From: an uncultured Bacteroidales bacterium
GTDB taxonomy: Bacteria; Bacteroidota; Bacteroidia; Bacteroidales; UBA932
NCBI GenBank assembly: GCA_905235675.1
Contig: CAJONC010000004.1
Location: 49,827-113,826 of the forward strand
DNA length: 64,000 nucleotides
Direction of reading: 5' to 3'
Part shown: piece by piece, positions 7,571 through 17,044 of the stretch
Position numbering within the stretch: the first letter of the stretch is position 1
Layout of the letters: each line of letters starts with the position of its first letter
Made by a program: the position numbers and the translations under genes
Notes under the pieces: generated by a model
Database searches by the model: none
What the model saw: the letters and a program-made list of their open reading frames with translations, nothing else
What the model was told of the DNA's origin: nothing

Positions 7571-8541
7571 TTTCTGGGAAGAACCTGACAACAGGAAAAT
7601 TGAATTATACAACAAGATTAAAAAAGAAAAAAACGTCAGTCCCAAAGCTGCCGAGAAGGACTGGTGGGTCTGCCATGTAATCCAGTCCCTGTTCAAGTTG
7701 CGCTGTGCAGATGCCCTCACCTTCAAGGGCGGGACCTCGCTCAGCAAGGCATGGGGCATTACCGAACGCTTTTCGGAAGATGTCGATGTTTCCTTCGACA
7801 AATCCTTCTTTGGCCTGACAGGCGAAACACGCTCCGCACGCGACCGCATACGGAAACTCACAAGAAAGTACGTAGCCAATGAGATTCCGGGGGAACTGAA
7901 GGCCGCACTGTGGGTATACGGGGGAGTGGAATGCTATATCGATTACGTGGAAAGGACCGATTCGGACGCTGACCCGACGGTGCTGAGAGTCAATTACCAC
8001 AGCATCCTGCCAAAGGATCCTTACATAAAAGAGTACGTAAAACTGGAGTTCAGCTGCCGCAGCCCGCGAGAGCCCCGGGAGAAGCGCGAAATAAAGCCTT
8101 TCGCCGCTGAACTATCCCCCAAGATAGATTTCGAGAAAACCGAGATCCCCACCGTCGTTCCCACTCGCACCTTTCTTGAGAAGGTTTTCCTTCTGCACGA
8201 GGAATTCCAGAAGAACTACCCCAGGCATAAAAGGATGTCCCGCCACCTGTACGACCTTTACAGGATGGACAAAGCAGGTATCGCAGCAGGCCCTCGCCGA
8301 CAGGGAACTGTACAACTCGCTCGTGGAACACCGCAGCGTCTTCAACGCCATCCGCGGCATAGACTACTCCAGGCATACGCCCGGCAATCTGAGCATACTT
8401 CCCCCTGAGGAATACATGCCCCTTTGGGAAGAAGACTACAAGGCGATGCAGGAACAGTTCATCTATGGGGAATCGCCGGATTTCAGGGAACTGATTGAAT
8501 CCATCCAATCAATCCAGGACAGTTTCCACGCTTTGGCCTGA
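7545..8541 (+). pseudogene. AbiEii-like nucleotidyltransferase toxin, frameshifted near its C-terminus
   Basis: The first 245 or so residues are an AbiEii/AbiGii nucleotidyltransferase: FKGGTSLSKAW (about 62-72) and FSEDVDVSFDK (about 77-87) are the GS and DxD catalytic motifs, with KxEF and FLEKVFLLHE further on. Near 8286 the frame fails. The original frame drifts into a Pro/Arg/Gln-rich tail ending at 8408, while a frame displaced by one base continues plausibly (QALADRELYNSLVEHRSVFN) to the TGA at 8541. One extra base at about 8286, or two missing, explains it. An indel error and a real inactivating mutation are both possible. Start 7545 is the second Met; 7536 is also possible. Confidence 0.75.
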
Positions 8542-8549
8542 TTCCGGAA

Positions 8550-9476
8550 CTACGCCCCGAACACCACTTCGAGTCCGTCATAGGCGGCCTTGAGCGGTGA
8601 AGGGAGATTGGCGTCGAGCTCGGCCTGCGTCCCATGCAGGGTACGGGCGAGGTGAGTCAGGTAAACGTATTGCCCGTCGGGCATGATGAGCCGCTTTCGA
8701 TTCAGCATCATCTTGACGGTGCGGTGAACGGTATTCACGCTGGAGTGCGTGAAGAGGCGGTAGTCCTCGTCTCCCTTGTCTCCCATTCCCATAGTCGCCT
8801 CCATGATAAGCCCGTTGATGGGATTGCCGGGTTTGACATGGGGGTCGATTCCTGCGATACGTGCCGCAACGCCCATGATTCCGCCGGTATCCGTAGCGTA
8901 AATTACACGGACAGGGCCCTTCTCTATCAAATAGATGAGTGCCTGCTCGGTGCTGTCAATAGCGTGATTGGCGGGCAGGGCGGTGATGCGGATGTCACCG
9001 CAGACGGTCACTTCCCCTATGCCGAGGGGAACTATCTCGGGAACTGGAATTCCTGTCTTGTTCGAAGCATCCGAGAAAGTTCTCCACGCCTTGTTCATCC
9101 AGGTTTTACCCAGATGCACTGTAGGCACACCAAGCTTGAGAATAGCCTCGGGATTGTAATGGTCGGAGTGGGAATGGGTATAGAAGATGCACTCGGGCCT
9201 GCAGCCTTCGGGAAGCATGTCGAGGTCGGTAGGAGTGAAGTCTATCAGGATGCGGTCGTCCAGCAGCACGCTGGACAGACGCCTGTATTCCCCCCTGTCG
9301 TCCGGGCCCTTCCAGTCGGCGGCTCCGGTGCCGAGAAAACGCACTTTCAGTCCTTTCTGCAAGACTTCTTTTTTCTTGTTGTCCTTGAATAAGTTTGTAG
9401 CTCCAAGTCCTGTCTCGGAAGCGGCTGCAACAGCCGTCGCCGCGCCCACAGTCTTCAAAAAATATCTTCTGTCCAT
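8550..9476 (-). CDS. Secreted metallo-beta-lactamase-fold hydrolase with twin-arginine signal
   Basis: A protein of 308 residues. The N-terminus MDRRYFLKTVGAATAVAAAS is a twin-arginine-like signal (RRxFLK followed by a mild hydrophobic run), so the protein is probably exported folded. THSHSDHYNP near residue 101 holds the HxHxDH zinc motif, with a further His (PANHAID) near 175 and Asp (YATDTGG) near 205. The fold hydrolyses esters, phosphodiesters or lactams; no substrate can be named. It starts 5 bases after the stop of the GH78 gene on the same strand, so it may act on a product or decoration of the same glycan. Members near rhamnosidases could be PhnP-like phosphodiesterases, but that is a guess. 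Confidence 0.82.
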   Translation of the reverse strand: MDRRYFLKTVGAATAVAAASETGLGATNLFKDNKKKEVLQKGLKVRFLGTGAADWKGPDDRGEYRRLSSVLLDDRILIDFTPTDLDMLPEGCRPECIFYTHSHSDHYNPEAILKLGVPTVHLGKTWMNKAWRTFSDASNKTGIPVPEIVPLGIGEVTVCGDIRITALPANHAIDSTEQALIYLIEKGPVRVIYATDTGGIMGVAARIAGIDPHVKPGNPINGLIMEATMGMGDKGDEDYRLFTHSSVNTVHRTVKMMLNRKRLIMPDGQYVYLTHLARTLHGTQAELDANLPSPLKAAYDGLEVVFGA

Positions 9477-9481
9477 ATCGT

Positions 9482-12079
9482 TTATAGGATTTCCTTTGTG
9501 AAAGTATAGGTGCCGCCGTCGTAACTCACGGCATTGTCTTCTCCGGGAAGGGTGATGAAGGCTTCCGCCCCCTCAGGAATGCTTACGGTCCAGGTCCAGC
9601 TGTCCCCTTCAAACTTCCAGGCGCTTTTGACAAGGCCCGCGGCGGATTTGTATTCAGCCTCGACATGTCCCAGGCGCTTGTCGGGAACGGGTTTCATGAT
9701 GATATTCCTGAATCCGGGGCAGGTGGTGTCCGTAGCGATTCCCGCAACAGTCTCCCATATCCAAGCGCAGACACAGCCGTAGGCATAGTGGTTGAAACTG
9801 TTCATGCCCTTCGGACCCATTCCGTTTTCGAGAGTATAGCTGTTCCAGCGCTCCCAGATGGTGGTTGCGCCGTTGTCGACAGAATAGAGCCAGCTGGGGT
9901 TTTTGCGCTGGAAGAGAAGTTCGTAGGCAATGTCCGGCATTCCGTTTTCGGTGAGAGTTGCCATCAGTATTGAAGTCCCGAGGAAACCGGTCTGCAGGCA
10001 GTTGTCGTGATCTTCGAAATTCCGGCGCAGACGGGCGCACATTGCATCTTTTGCAGCACCTTCCACCAAGCCGGTCTTGAGGGCGAAGAGGGCGGGAGTC
10101 TGCATGGTGTTGAGTATGTCCAGTTTGAAACTGCCGTCGGCATTCAGGAACTGTTCCCTGAGGTATGCCCTGGCATTGTCGGCAGATGCACTGAAGACAT
10201 CGGCGTCCCTTCCGGTGGCAGCGGCCATGTCCCGCATCATTTCAGCGTCCATTACCTGGTAGCAGGCGCCAAGATAATTCCAGTAAACGATGGCTTCCGG
10301 CCGGCGCTCACGTTTGGTCCCGGGGATGAAAGCACCGCCTCCGCAGCTTTCCAGAGGCTCATAGCTAAGCCAGTCGGCCCACTGATAATTGCCGTTTTCT
10401 GCCGCAAGCGCGGTATGGTCGTATTTGTTTTCTTCTACATGCGTGAAGAACTTTGTCATTGCGTCCCAGTTCTCGTCTATTATGGAAGCGTCGCCGAACT
10501 GTTTCCATACAGTCCAGGGCACTATGATTCCCGCGTCCGCCCATCCGAGCCGCATCATATCGCCACCATATTGAGCTGTTGGCGCCACTCCGGGGAATGC
10601 ACCCGTCCCGCTCTGGGAATCGCGCATGTCGCGCATCCACTTGTGGAAGAAGGCGTCGGTGTTGGCGAAGAATGTTCCGGTCTCGGTGAACACCTGGGTA
10701 TCGGCGGTCCAGCCGAGACGCTCGTTGCGCTGAGGGCAGTCGGTAGGAACCGAGAGATAGTTGGAGCGCTGGCCCCATACTGTATTGGAAATCAGCTTGT
10801 TAACCAGATCATTGCCGGTTGTGACAGTGCCTGTTTCAAGATTCTCCGCTATGGAAGTGACGGGGATGGATTCCATGCGCCTGATCTGAACCTTACCCGT
10901 GGCGGTAAGCGAAACGAAACGGTAACCGAAGAAACTGCAATGGGGATGATATTTCACATATCCTTTTGCGGGTCCGAAGGTATAATCGATACGGAAACCG
11001 TCGTCCGGAGTACGCAGGTTGGTGCGGTGCACGCTCCCTTCGGGGCCGTCCATGCCGCGGCTCTTCGCTCCGTTGCCGTCGTTCAGCAATTCACCCGGAA
11101 GGCAGGTCAGCACCGTTCCCTCTTCAGCCTTGAACTCAAATTCGGGAACCGCAGCGGCATTCTGCCCGAAGTCCACCACGAGAGTTTCCCCGGGGTTCAA
11201 AGTAACAGTCTGTCCTGCAGCGTATTCCCTAAGAACGGCTACTTTGCCGAATTCCTCTTCCGCAGCGCCCTCGACATCCTGCCACACATAAGTCTTTACA
11301 GGTTTGAGGGCTATGTCCCTGCGAAGATAGATTTCAGCTCCGGCGGAAGGGAAAATCCCGCCCTTGAACTCTTCATTTCGCTCAGGAACAGCAAGTTTTT
11401 CAGGAGTTTCATATCCGGGAAGTTCGCGGGCGTCGAACTCCTCTCCGTCAAAGATTCCGGCATGCTTCACGGGGCCTGCGATACCGGCCTTCCAGTTCTG
11501 CGTGTCCGTACCGAAAAGCTTTATGCTGCCATCGGCGTAGGTCAGCTCCAGGACGGAACGGAAAGCGCATTTGCGTCCCCGCATTCCCTTATGTCCGCCG
11601 GGGGTTACTATCTTGTCGGCCCACCAGCCGGGAGTCACCTGGGCGGAAAGCTCATTGACTGCTCCGGCTTTGCAGCTGAAAGCGTCGGTAACATCGTAAG
11701 TAAAGGAATACTTGGTCTTGGCATAGTGCGTAAAGCCAGGCTTGAGCACTTCTTCGCCAACGGGTTTTCCGTTTAGGTAAAGTTCGTAAACCCCAAGACC
11801 GGAAGTCATCCATTTTGCGGAAACGACTTTCTTTTCGTTCCCGACGGATGCCACGAACCAGCTGGCACCATCGGCAGAACGCCAGTTGACCGTACTCTTG
11901 ATTTCACCTTCCACGACCGGTGCATCGGCAGCGGAAATCCATTCGGAGCAGCACCAGGCCGAATCATCGAGGGCGTCCGTGCGTGTTCCGACAGTTTGGG
12001 ACCGGTTAGAATTGCATCCTGCAGCCAGACCGGAAACGGCTATTATGCCGAGAAGATGAAATAATCCAATTCTATTCAT
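9482..12079 (-). CDS. GH78 alpha-L-rhamnosidase, lipoprotein
   Basis: A protein of 865 residues. The signal peptide ends in a lipobox (GLAAGC, Cys about 22), so it is anchored to a membrane. Beta-sandwich domains of the GH78 type fill about 30-420; the (alpha/alpha)6 barrel follows with TDCPQRNERLGWTAD near residue 446, which carries the acidic residues of the GH78 active site, and GWADAGIIVPW about 70 residues on. A C-terminal beta domain closes the protein (about 780-865). It would release terminal alpha-L-rhamnose from oligosaccharides. A strong promoter precedes it, divergent from the GH106 gene, and the secreted metallo-hydrolase follows in the same unit. Confidence 0.93.
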   Translation of the reverse strand: MNRIGLFHLLGIIAVSGLAAGCNSNRSQTVGTRTDALDDSAWCCSEWISAADAPVVEGEIKSTVNWRSADGASWFVASVGNEKKVVSAKWMTSGLGVYELYLNGKPVGEEVLKPGFTHYAKTKYSFTYDVTDAFSCKAGAVNELSAQVTPGWWADKIVTPGGHKGMRGRKCAFRSVLELTYADGSIKLFGTDTQNWKAGIAGPVKHAGIFDGEEFDARELPGYETPEKLAVPERNEEFKGGIFPSAGAEIYLRRDIALKPVKTYVWQDVEGAAEEEFGKVAVLREYAAGQTVTLNPGETLVVDFGQNAAAVPEFEFKAEEGTVLTCLPGELLNDGNGAKSRGMDGPEGSVHRTNLRTPDDGFRIDYTFGPAKGYVKYHPHCSFFGYRFVSLTATGKVQIRRMESIPVTSIAENLETGTVTTGNDLVNKLISNTVWGQRSNYLSVPTDCPQRNERLGWTADTQVFTETGTFFANTDAFFHKWMRDMRDSQSGTGAFPGVAPTAQYGGDMMRLGWADAGIIVPWTVWKQFGDASIIDENWDAMTKFFTHVEENKYDHTALAAENGNYQWADWLSYEPLESCGGGAFIPGTKRERRPEAIVYWNYLGACYQVMDAEMMRDMAAATGRDADVFSASADNARAYLREQFLNADGSFKLDILNTMQTPALFALKTGLVEGAAKDAMCARLRRNFEDHDNCLQTGFLGTSILMATLTENGMPDIAYELLFQRKNPSWLYSVDNGATTIWERWNSYTLENGMGPKGMNSFNHYAYGCVCAWIWETVAGIATDTTCPGFRNIIMKPVPDKRLGHVEAEYKSAAGLVKSAWKFEGDSWTWTVSIPEGAEAFITLPGEDNAVSYDGGTYTFTKEIL

Positions 12080-12107
12080 ACAGATTAACCATATACTAAA
12101 GTTCTTT

Positions 12108-12139
12108 CAAATTTAAGTATTCTTTTCCTTATCTGCAAA
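12108..12139 (-). promoter_or_regulatory. Promoter of the GH78-metallohydrolase unit
   Basis: On the minus strand TTTG (12136-12139), a 20-base spacer and TAAATTTG (12108-12115) form a full Bacteroidota promoter. The leader before the GH78 ATG would be about 24 bases. Confidence 0.65.
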
Positions 12140-12214
12140 ATTGGGCAAAAATCAAAGTCATTGAGTCATTCATCAATAGAAAATGTCTGACGGAGTAAAT
12201 GGAATTAGGTGTCG

Positions 12215-12236
12215 TATACTTATATTTGTAAGTATA
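12215..12236 (+). promoter_or_regulatory. GH106 promoter -7 box inside an 8-bp inverted repeat
   Basis: TATATTTG at 12221-12228 matches TAnnTTTG. It sits within TATACTTA (12215-12222) and TAAGTATA (12229-12236), perfect reverse complements around 6 bases. The palindrome straddles the -7 box and the expected transcription start, a place where a bound repressor would block initiation. No -33 TTTG is evident. The 187 bases between the two divergent rhamnosidase genes hold only these signals. Confidence 0.5.
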
Positions 12237-12266
12237 GCATTTTTCAATTATTAAAACGATAATAAA

Positions 12267-15200
12267 ATGAGAATAATATTTCGTATCAGTGCTGTTCTCG
12301 CCATTGTTGCATCCTGCAGCAGTCCACACTTCGACAGCAAGGAATATTCAAAGCTCAAGGACGACTTCACCAATCCTCCGCAAAGCGCCAAACCCATGGT
12401 ATGGTGGCACTGGATGAACGGAAACATCACTCCGGAAGGGCTTCGCAGCGACATACTCTGGATGAACAGGGCGGGCATAGGAGGCTTTCACGTCTTTGAC
12501 GCGGCACTGAGCACCCCGCAGATGGTCGAGAAGCGCCTGGCCTATATGACGCCGGAATGGAAAGACGCTTTTGCGGGCGCCATCTCCCTGGCAGACTCCC
12601 TAGGAATGGAAGTCGCAATCGCAAGTTCCGCCGGATGGAGCTCCACCGGGGGGGCCTGGGTAGAGCCTGCCGACGCAATGAAGAAACTCACCTGGAGCAC
12701 AATGCCACTTGATGGCGGATCAGTTTTCGAAGGCAAGCTTCCAAAACCATATACTGTCAGCAGCAGGTTCCAGAACGTACCCCTCCCCTATGAATACAAC
12801 CATCATCAGGACGGCCCCATCCCCGAATGGTACTATGAAGACATTGCGGTTTACGCCGTCAGGCTGCCTTCATCCTACCGCACCCTTGAAGAACTTGGCG
12901 CAAAGGTCAGTTCCAGCGGAGGGCATTTCAACGTCGGCACCCTGACCGACGGGGACCTCGACAATGCGGGTCTCCTCCCTCCGGGCCCGGGCGGCTTCGG
13001 ATGGATTCAATATGAATTTCCCGGGCCACGGAGCTTCAGGGCAGTGACAATCGTCAACCAGACAGCCCGCAGCGGCGGGCACGGTGTGCCTGCCACCTGC
13101 AAGGACACCCTGCTTGTCAGCGACGACGGTATCAAATGGAAGGTCCTGTGCGGCATCACGCAGGGGGCGGCACAGGAACAAACCGAGTATATACCGGAAA
13201 CATCTGCAAAATTCTGGAGGCTCAAGATTCCCAATCCGGAGGCAAGTTATCATTATGGGATACTGAGGCTTCCGGCCGCTCCTGCAACCGAAATAGGCGA
13301 GTTCAATCTACTGAGCCATCTGCCCGTCAACCATTTCGAGGAGAAAGCAGGCTTCGCGGCCACCTGCGACCTTGCGCTCTACCCTACCTCAGCTGACGCG
13401 GAGGCATCCGAAGTGATTGACATCACTGACAAATGCAAGGACGGCTCACTGCACTGGGATGTTCCCGAAGGCCGCTGGATGGTCTACCGTTTCGGCACAT
13501 CCCTTACCGGCAAGAAAAACCATCCGGCATCCGCTGAAGCAACGGGCCTGGAGGTGGACAAACTTGACAAGGAGGCCTTCTCGCGCTATCTTCATACCTA
13601 TCTTGACATGTACAAAGATGCCGCCGGCGGACTGCTGGGGAAACACGGTATACAGTATCTGCTGATTGACAGTTACGAGTCCGGCGCACAGAACTGGACA
13701 GCCTGCCTCCCAGGGGAATTCAAGGCCAGGAGAGGCTATGACATGATGCCCTGGCTTCCGGCTGTCGCCGGAATAATAGTGGAGAGTCCGGAGGCCACCG
13801 AACGCTTCCTCTGGGATTATCGGCGGACAATAGGTGAACTCTTCGCCGAGAACTACGACAACGCTTCCGAAATCTGCCGACGCGATTATGGTATGGATGG
13901 AGTTTTCATCGAATCCCACGAACACGGCAGAAACTGCCTCGCGGACGGTATTTCCATCAAGAAAACCGCATCCTACCCAATGTCCGCAATGTGGATACAA
14001 AGCACTTTCGGAGGCAGCACCACGCGACGCAGCGAAGGTCTCGCGGACATTGCCGAATCCGCTTCGACAGCACACATCTACGGGCAGAACCTCGTGGCAG
14101 CCGAGTCCCTCACAGCTTCAGGAGTCAATCGTCAGGCATATACCTACTGCCCTGAAAATCTGAAGCCTACTGCAGACCTGGAACTCTACGCCGGAGTTAA
14201 CCGCTTCGTAATCCACGAAAGTTCCCATCAGCCCATGGACGACAAGGTTCCAGGGATGGGAATGTACATTTACGGACAATGGTTCCACCGTCACGAGACC
14301 TGGGCGGAACAGGCCTCCGCCTGGACATCCTATCTCGCAAAGAGTTGCGCAATGATGCAGCAGGGCCGTTTCGTGGCGGATTTCCTGTATTATTACGGCG
14401 AAGATACCAATGTCACAGCGCAGCTCAGCCGCAGCGAACTGGACGTTCCCTTCGGCTACAGATACGATTTTGCCGGACCGGAAGCCCTCATAGAAGAAAT
14501 CCGCGTAAAACGCGGCAAACTTGTCACCAAAAGCGGGATGGAGTACTCTGCGCTTGTAATTGGCGGTCAGGGGCTCAGGATGTCGGACGAGGTGCGCGCC
14601 TGCATAGAAAAAATCAAGGCACAGGGGGTTCCTGTGTATGAAGACGGAGACTGTCGGGCGGCTGTCGCCGGCATCGAAGCGGACGTCAGGGTGGAAGGGG
14701 CCTCCCCCCTGCTCTTCGCGCACCGAAGGGCGCCGTCAGCCGAAATCTACTGGCTATGCAACAGCACTGGCGATGCCCAATCTCTCGAAGTAAGTTTCCG
14801 TTGCGAAGGACGCAAACCGGAAATCTGGAATCCGGAAACCGGTGAGATAAGCGAAGTTTCCTGGAATATGGCGGACGGCAGGACTTCCGTACCGTTGACT
14901 TTCTCTCCTGGAGAAGCCTACTTCGTAGTATTCGGCGAGCCCGTCAGGGAGAAATCCCACATCGTGGAGCCGGTGAGGATGAAAGAACTCCGTACACTCG
15001 GGGGGCCCTGGGACGTTTCTTTCCAGAAAGGCCGCGGCGCACCCGAATCTGCAGTATTTAAGAGCCTTGGGTCCTGGACAGAGTCCGCCGATCCCGGCAT
15101 CAAGTATTTCTCCGGAACAGCAAAATACACAAAAGAATTCGAGATGAGTGCAACCGGCGGCAGATATGAACTGGACCTAGGAGTAGTGTGCAACATCGCC

Positions 15201-15455
15201 GAAGTGGTCCTCAACGGCAAGCATCTGCGCACTCTCTGGAGGGCGCCATTCAAGCTGGATGTTACGGAAGCCATGATGCCGGGGTTGAACAAACTGGAGA
15301 TATCCGTCACCAACCTCTGGCCGAACCGCCTCATCGGCGACGAGCAGCCTGGAGTGAAGCAGCGCATCACCTACACCACCTGGCCTTTCTACAAGGCGGA
15401 CGATACTCTCCTGCCATCCGGACTGCTGGGTCCGGTGAGAATACTCAGCGACTGA
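12267..15455 (+). CDS. GH106-type alpha-L-rhamnosidase, lipoprotein
   Basis: A protein of 1,062 residues. A short signal peptide ends at a lipobox-like VASCSS (Cys about 17). PPQSAKPMVWWHWMNGNIT (about 37-55) followed by GLRSDILWMNRAGIGGFHVFD is the characteristic opening of GH106 enzymes; the TIM-like barrel runs to about 560, with FIESHEHGRN near 547, and beta-sandwich modules follow, including a galactose-binding-like C-terminus (about 930-1060). GH106 enzymes cleave terminal alpha-L-rhamnose, for example in rhamnogalacturonan-II. The gene is divergent from GH78 and convergent with GH27; its stop overlaps the GH27 stop region by 11 bases. Substrate linkage is not readable from sequence. 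Confidence 0.87.
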   Translation: MRIIFRISAVLAIVASCSSPHFDSKEYSKLKDDFTNPPQSAKPMVWWHWMNGNITPEGLRSDILWMNRAGIGGFHVFDAALSTPQMVEKRLAYMTPEWKDAFAGAISLADSLGMEVAIASSAGWSSTGGAWVEPADAMKKLTWSTMPLDGGSVFEGKLPKPYTVSSRFQNVPLPYEYNHHQDGPIPEWYYEDIAVYAVRLPSSYRTLEELGAKVSSSGGHFNVGTLTDGDLDNAGLLPPGPGGFGWIQYEFPGPRSFRAVTIVNQTARSGGHGVPATCKDTLLVSDDGIKWKVLCGITQGAAQEQTEYIPETSAKFWRLKIPNPEASYHYGILRLPAAPATEIGEFNLLSHLPVNHFEEKAGFAATCDLALYPTSADAEASEVIDITDKCKDGSLHWDVPEGRWMVYRFGTSLTGKKNHPASAEATGLEVDKLDKEAFSRYLHTYLDMYKDAAGGLLGKHGIQYLLIDSYESGAQNWTACLPGEFKARRGYDMMPWLPAVAGIIVESPEATERFLWDYRRTIGELFAENYDNASEICRRDYGMDGVFIESHEHGRNCLADGISIKKTASYPMSAMWIQSTFGGSTTRRSEGLADIAESASTAHIYGQNLVAAESLTASGVNRQAYTYCPENLKPTADLELYAGVNRFVIHESSHQPMDDKVPGMGMYIYGQWFHRHETWAEQASAWTSYLAKSCAMMQQGRFVADFLYYYGEDTNVTAQLSRSELDVPFGYRYDFAGPEALIEEIRVKRGKLVTKSGMEYSALVIGGQGLRMSDEVRACIEKIKAQGVPVYEDGDCRAAVAGIEADVRVEGASPLLFAHRRAPSAEIYWLCNSTGDAQSLEVSFRCEGRKPEIWNPETGEISEVSWNMADGRTSVPLTFSPGEAYFVVFGEPVREKSHIVEPVRMKELRTLGGPWDVSFQKGRGAPESAVFKSLGSWTESADPGIKYFSGTAKYTKEFEMSATGGRYELDLGVVCNIAEVVLNGKHLRTLWRAPFKLDVTEAMMPGLNKLEISVTNLWPNRLIGDEQPGVKQRITYTTWPFYKADDTLLPSGLLGPVRILSD

Positions 15456-17043
15456 TTCTGATGCAGTCGATGGCTGCCGGCAGTTCGGCGGACGGAGATG
15501 AAATCTCCACAAAGTTGTCTCCGCGCCTGAGTTTTACGACAGCGGCCACTTCCGAGAAGCCGCTGTTTGCCTGCAGCTTGATGGTTTGCGCGATGCCGTT
15601 GACGGTAAGCACCGCATCGCAGTCGACATCGGAATGGTAGCGCACTTCCATAGTGTGCTTTCCTCCCCTGCGGCGGTGCAGGTTCCGCCATTGCAGGCAG
15701 TTCTCTTCCGATCCGCCCAGGCCTTTCACAACTGCAGCGCAGGAAGCTCCGTCTTCCCGCACGTATTTGGCTCCGCCGAGGCCTATATCGTTATACGCGG
15801 GGATATATCCCCACTCCGCCTCATATACAGACGGCTCGATGCGCTTTTTTCCCTTTACGGAGAGTATTCTGGCATAGTGCGCGGGCACTTCCATCCGAAT
15901 ACTCCGGACGGTCCCGACATCTTCTCTGCTTACGAGGTCGCGGACGGCGATTCCGCCGTCGAATCCGAGCAGTTCCGACGGCACGTCGAAGGCGACGGGG
16001 CTGTCGGCCGGATTATAGAGAGCCACCGCCCGCTCATTTCCCCGCAGTACCTTGACATCTTTTACGAGCACATATCCTTCTCCCTCGTGCTGAACAACAT
16101 AGGGCTGCAGGCCGAGCGCGTCCTGATTGATTGCAAGAAGTTCGGGATTGGTGATCAGGGTGCGGGTATTTTCCGGAAGATAGGCGAGGTCGCAGCCTAT
16201 CATCAGCGGCGAACTCATTATGCACCACAGTCCGAAGTGGGCTTCCTCCTCGGCAAAACTCATTCCCGTACCACGACGTAGCATGGAAGGCCTGCCGGCA
16301 TAGCCGACCACCAGCATATCCATATCATTGTACTTTCCTCCCCCTGCGTATGCCGAAAGGTACATGTTCATGCCCATAATGTAGGTAATGAACCGCCATT
16401 CGGGAGCGATGTCGCCGCTGATGCGCCAGGAGTCGGCCGCCCGGCTCACCCAGGTGCCAGGATAATGCCAGCGGCAGATATTGAGTTCCACCGGATGGGA
16501 GGAGACGCTGTCGATGGCTTCTCGTATGCGGAGATATCTTTCCTTCGCATCGAGTTTGAGATGACTGCCGCCGCAGAAGTCTATTTTTATGAAATCGAAA
16601 TTCCAGTCGTTGAAATAGACCTGTGCATCCTGGGCTTCATGGCCCCAAAATCCTGCGCCGAAACCATAGAAATCGTCATTGTAGCCGCTGCCGCAGGTAT
16701 TGTCTCCGGCATCACTGTAGATGCCTGCCTTGAGACCGAGGGAGTGGATGTGGTCCACCACAGGCTTCATGCCGCCGGGGAACCGTTCGGGATTTTCGGT
16801 CATATTCCCGTTTTCGTCGCGCGGCCCGAAGTATCCGTCATCTATGTTTATATGGTCATAGCCCGCTTCGGCGAGGCCGCTTGATACCATAAGGTCGGCC
16901 TGCTGCATTATCAGGGTGTCGGATATATCGGTCATAAAGGCATTCCAACTGCTCCAGCCCATTGCGGGGGGTGTCACGGCTATGGGAGCCTGCGTACACG
17001 CTGCTGCAAGTACGGAGGCAATCAGGTAAATAGTTCTGCGCAT
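15445..17043 (-). CDS. GH27 alpha-galactosidase with C-terminal carbohydrate-binding-like domain
   Basis: A protein of 532 residues with an export signal (a possible lipobox at Cys16). TPPMGWSSWNAF (about 24-35) and INIDDGYF open the GH27 barrel; FIKIDFCGG near residue 154 holds the nucleophile Asp and WRISGDI near 209 the acid/base Asp. A beta domain follows to about 395. Residues 400-532 resemble a CBM35/CBM6-type galactose-binding fold (YEAEWGYIP at its start). It should remove terminal alpha-galactose. The ATG lies one base after the recR stop, so it is read with recR despite the unrelated role; the 3' end overlaps the convergent GH106 gene. Confidence 0.92.
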   Translation of the reverse strand: MRRTIYLIASVLAAACTQAPIAVTPPAMGWSSWNAFMTDISDTLIMQQADLMVSSGLAEAGYDHINIDDGYFGPRDENGNMTENPERFPGGMKPVVDHIHSLGLKAGIYSDAGDNTCGSGYNDDFYGFGAGFWGHEAQDAQVYFNDWNFDFIKIDFCGGSHLKLDAKERYLRIREAIDSVSSHPVELNICRWHYPGTWVSRAADSWRISGDIAPEWRFITYIMGMNMYLSAYAGGGKYNDMDMLVVGYAGRPSMLRRGTGMSFAEEEAHFGLWCIMSSPLMIGCDLAYLPENTRTLITNPELLAINQDALGLQPYVVQHEGEGYVLVKDVKVLRGNERAVALYNPADSPVAFDVPSELLGFDGGIAVRDLVSREDVGTVRSIRMEVPAHYARILSVKGKKRIEPSVYEAEWGYIPAYNDIGLGGAKYVREDGASCAAVVKGLGGSEENCLQWRNLHRRRGGKHTMEVRYHSDVDCDAVLTVNGIAQTIKLQANSGFSEVAAVVKLRRGDNFVEISSPSAELPAAIDCIRISR

Positions 17044-17044
17044 A

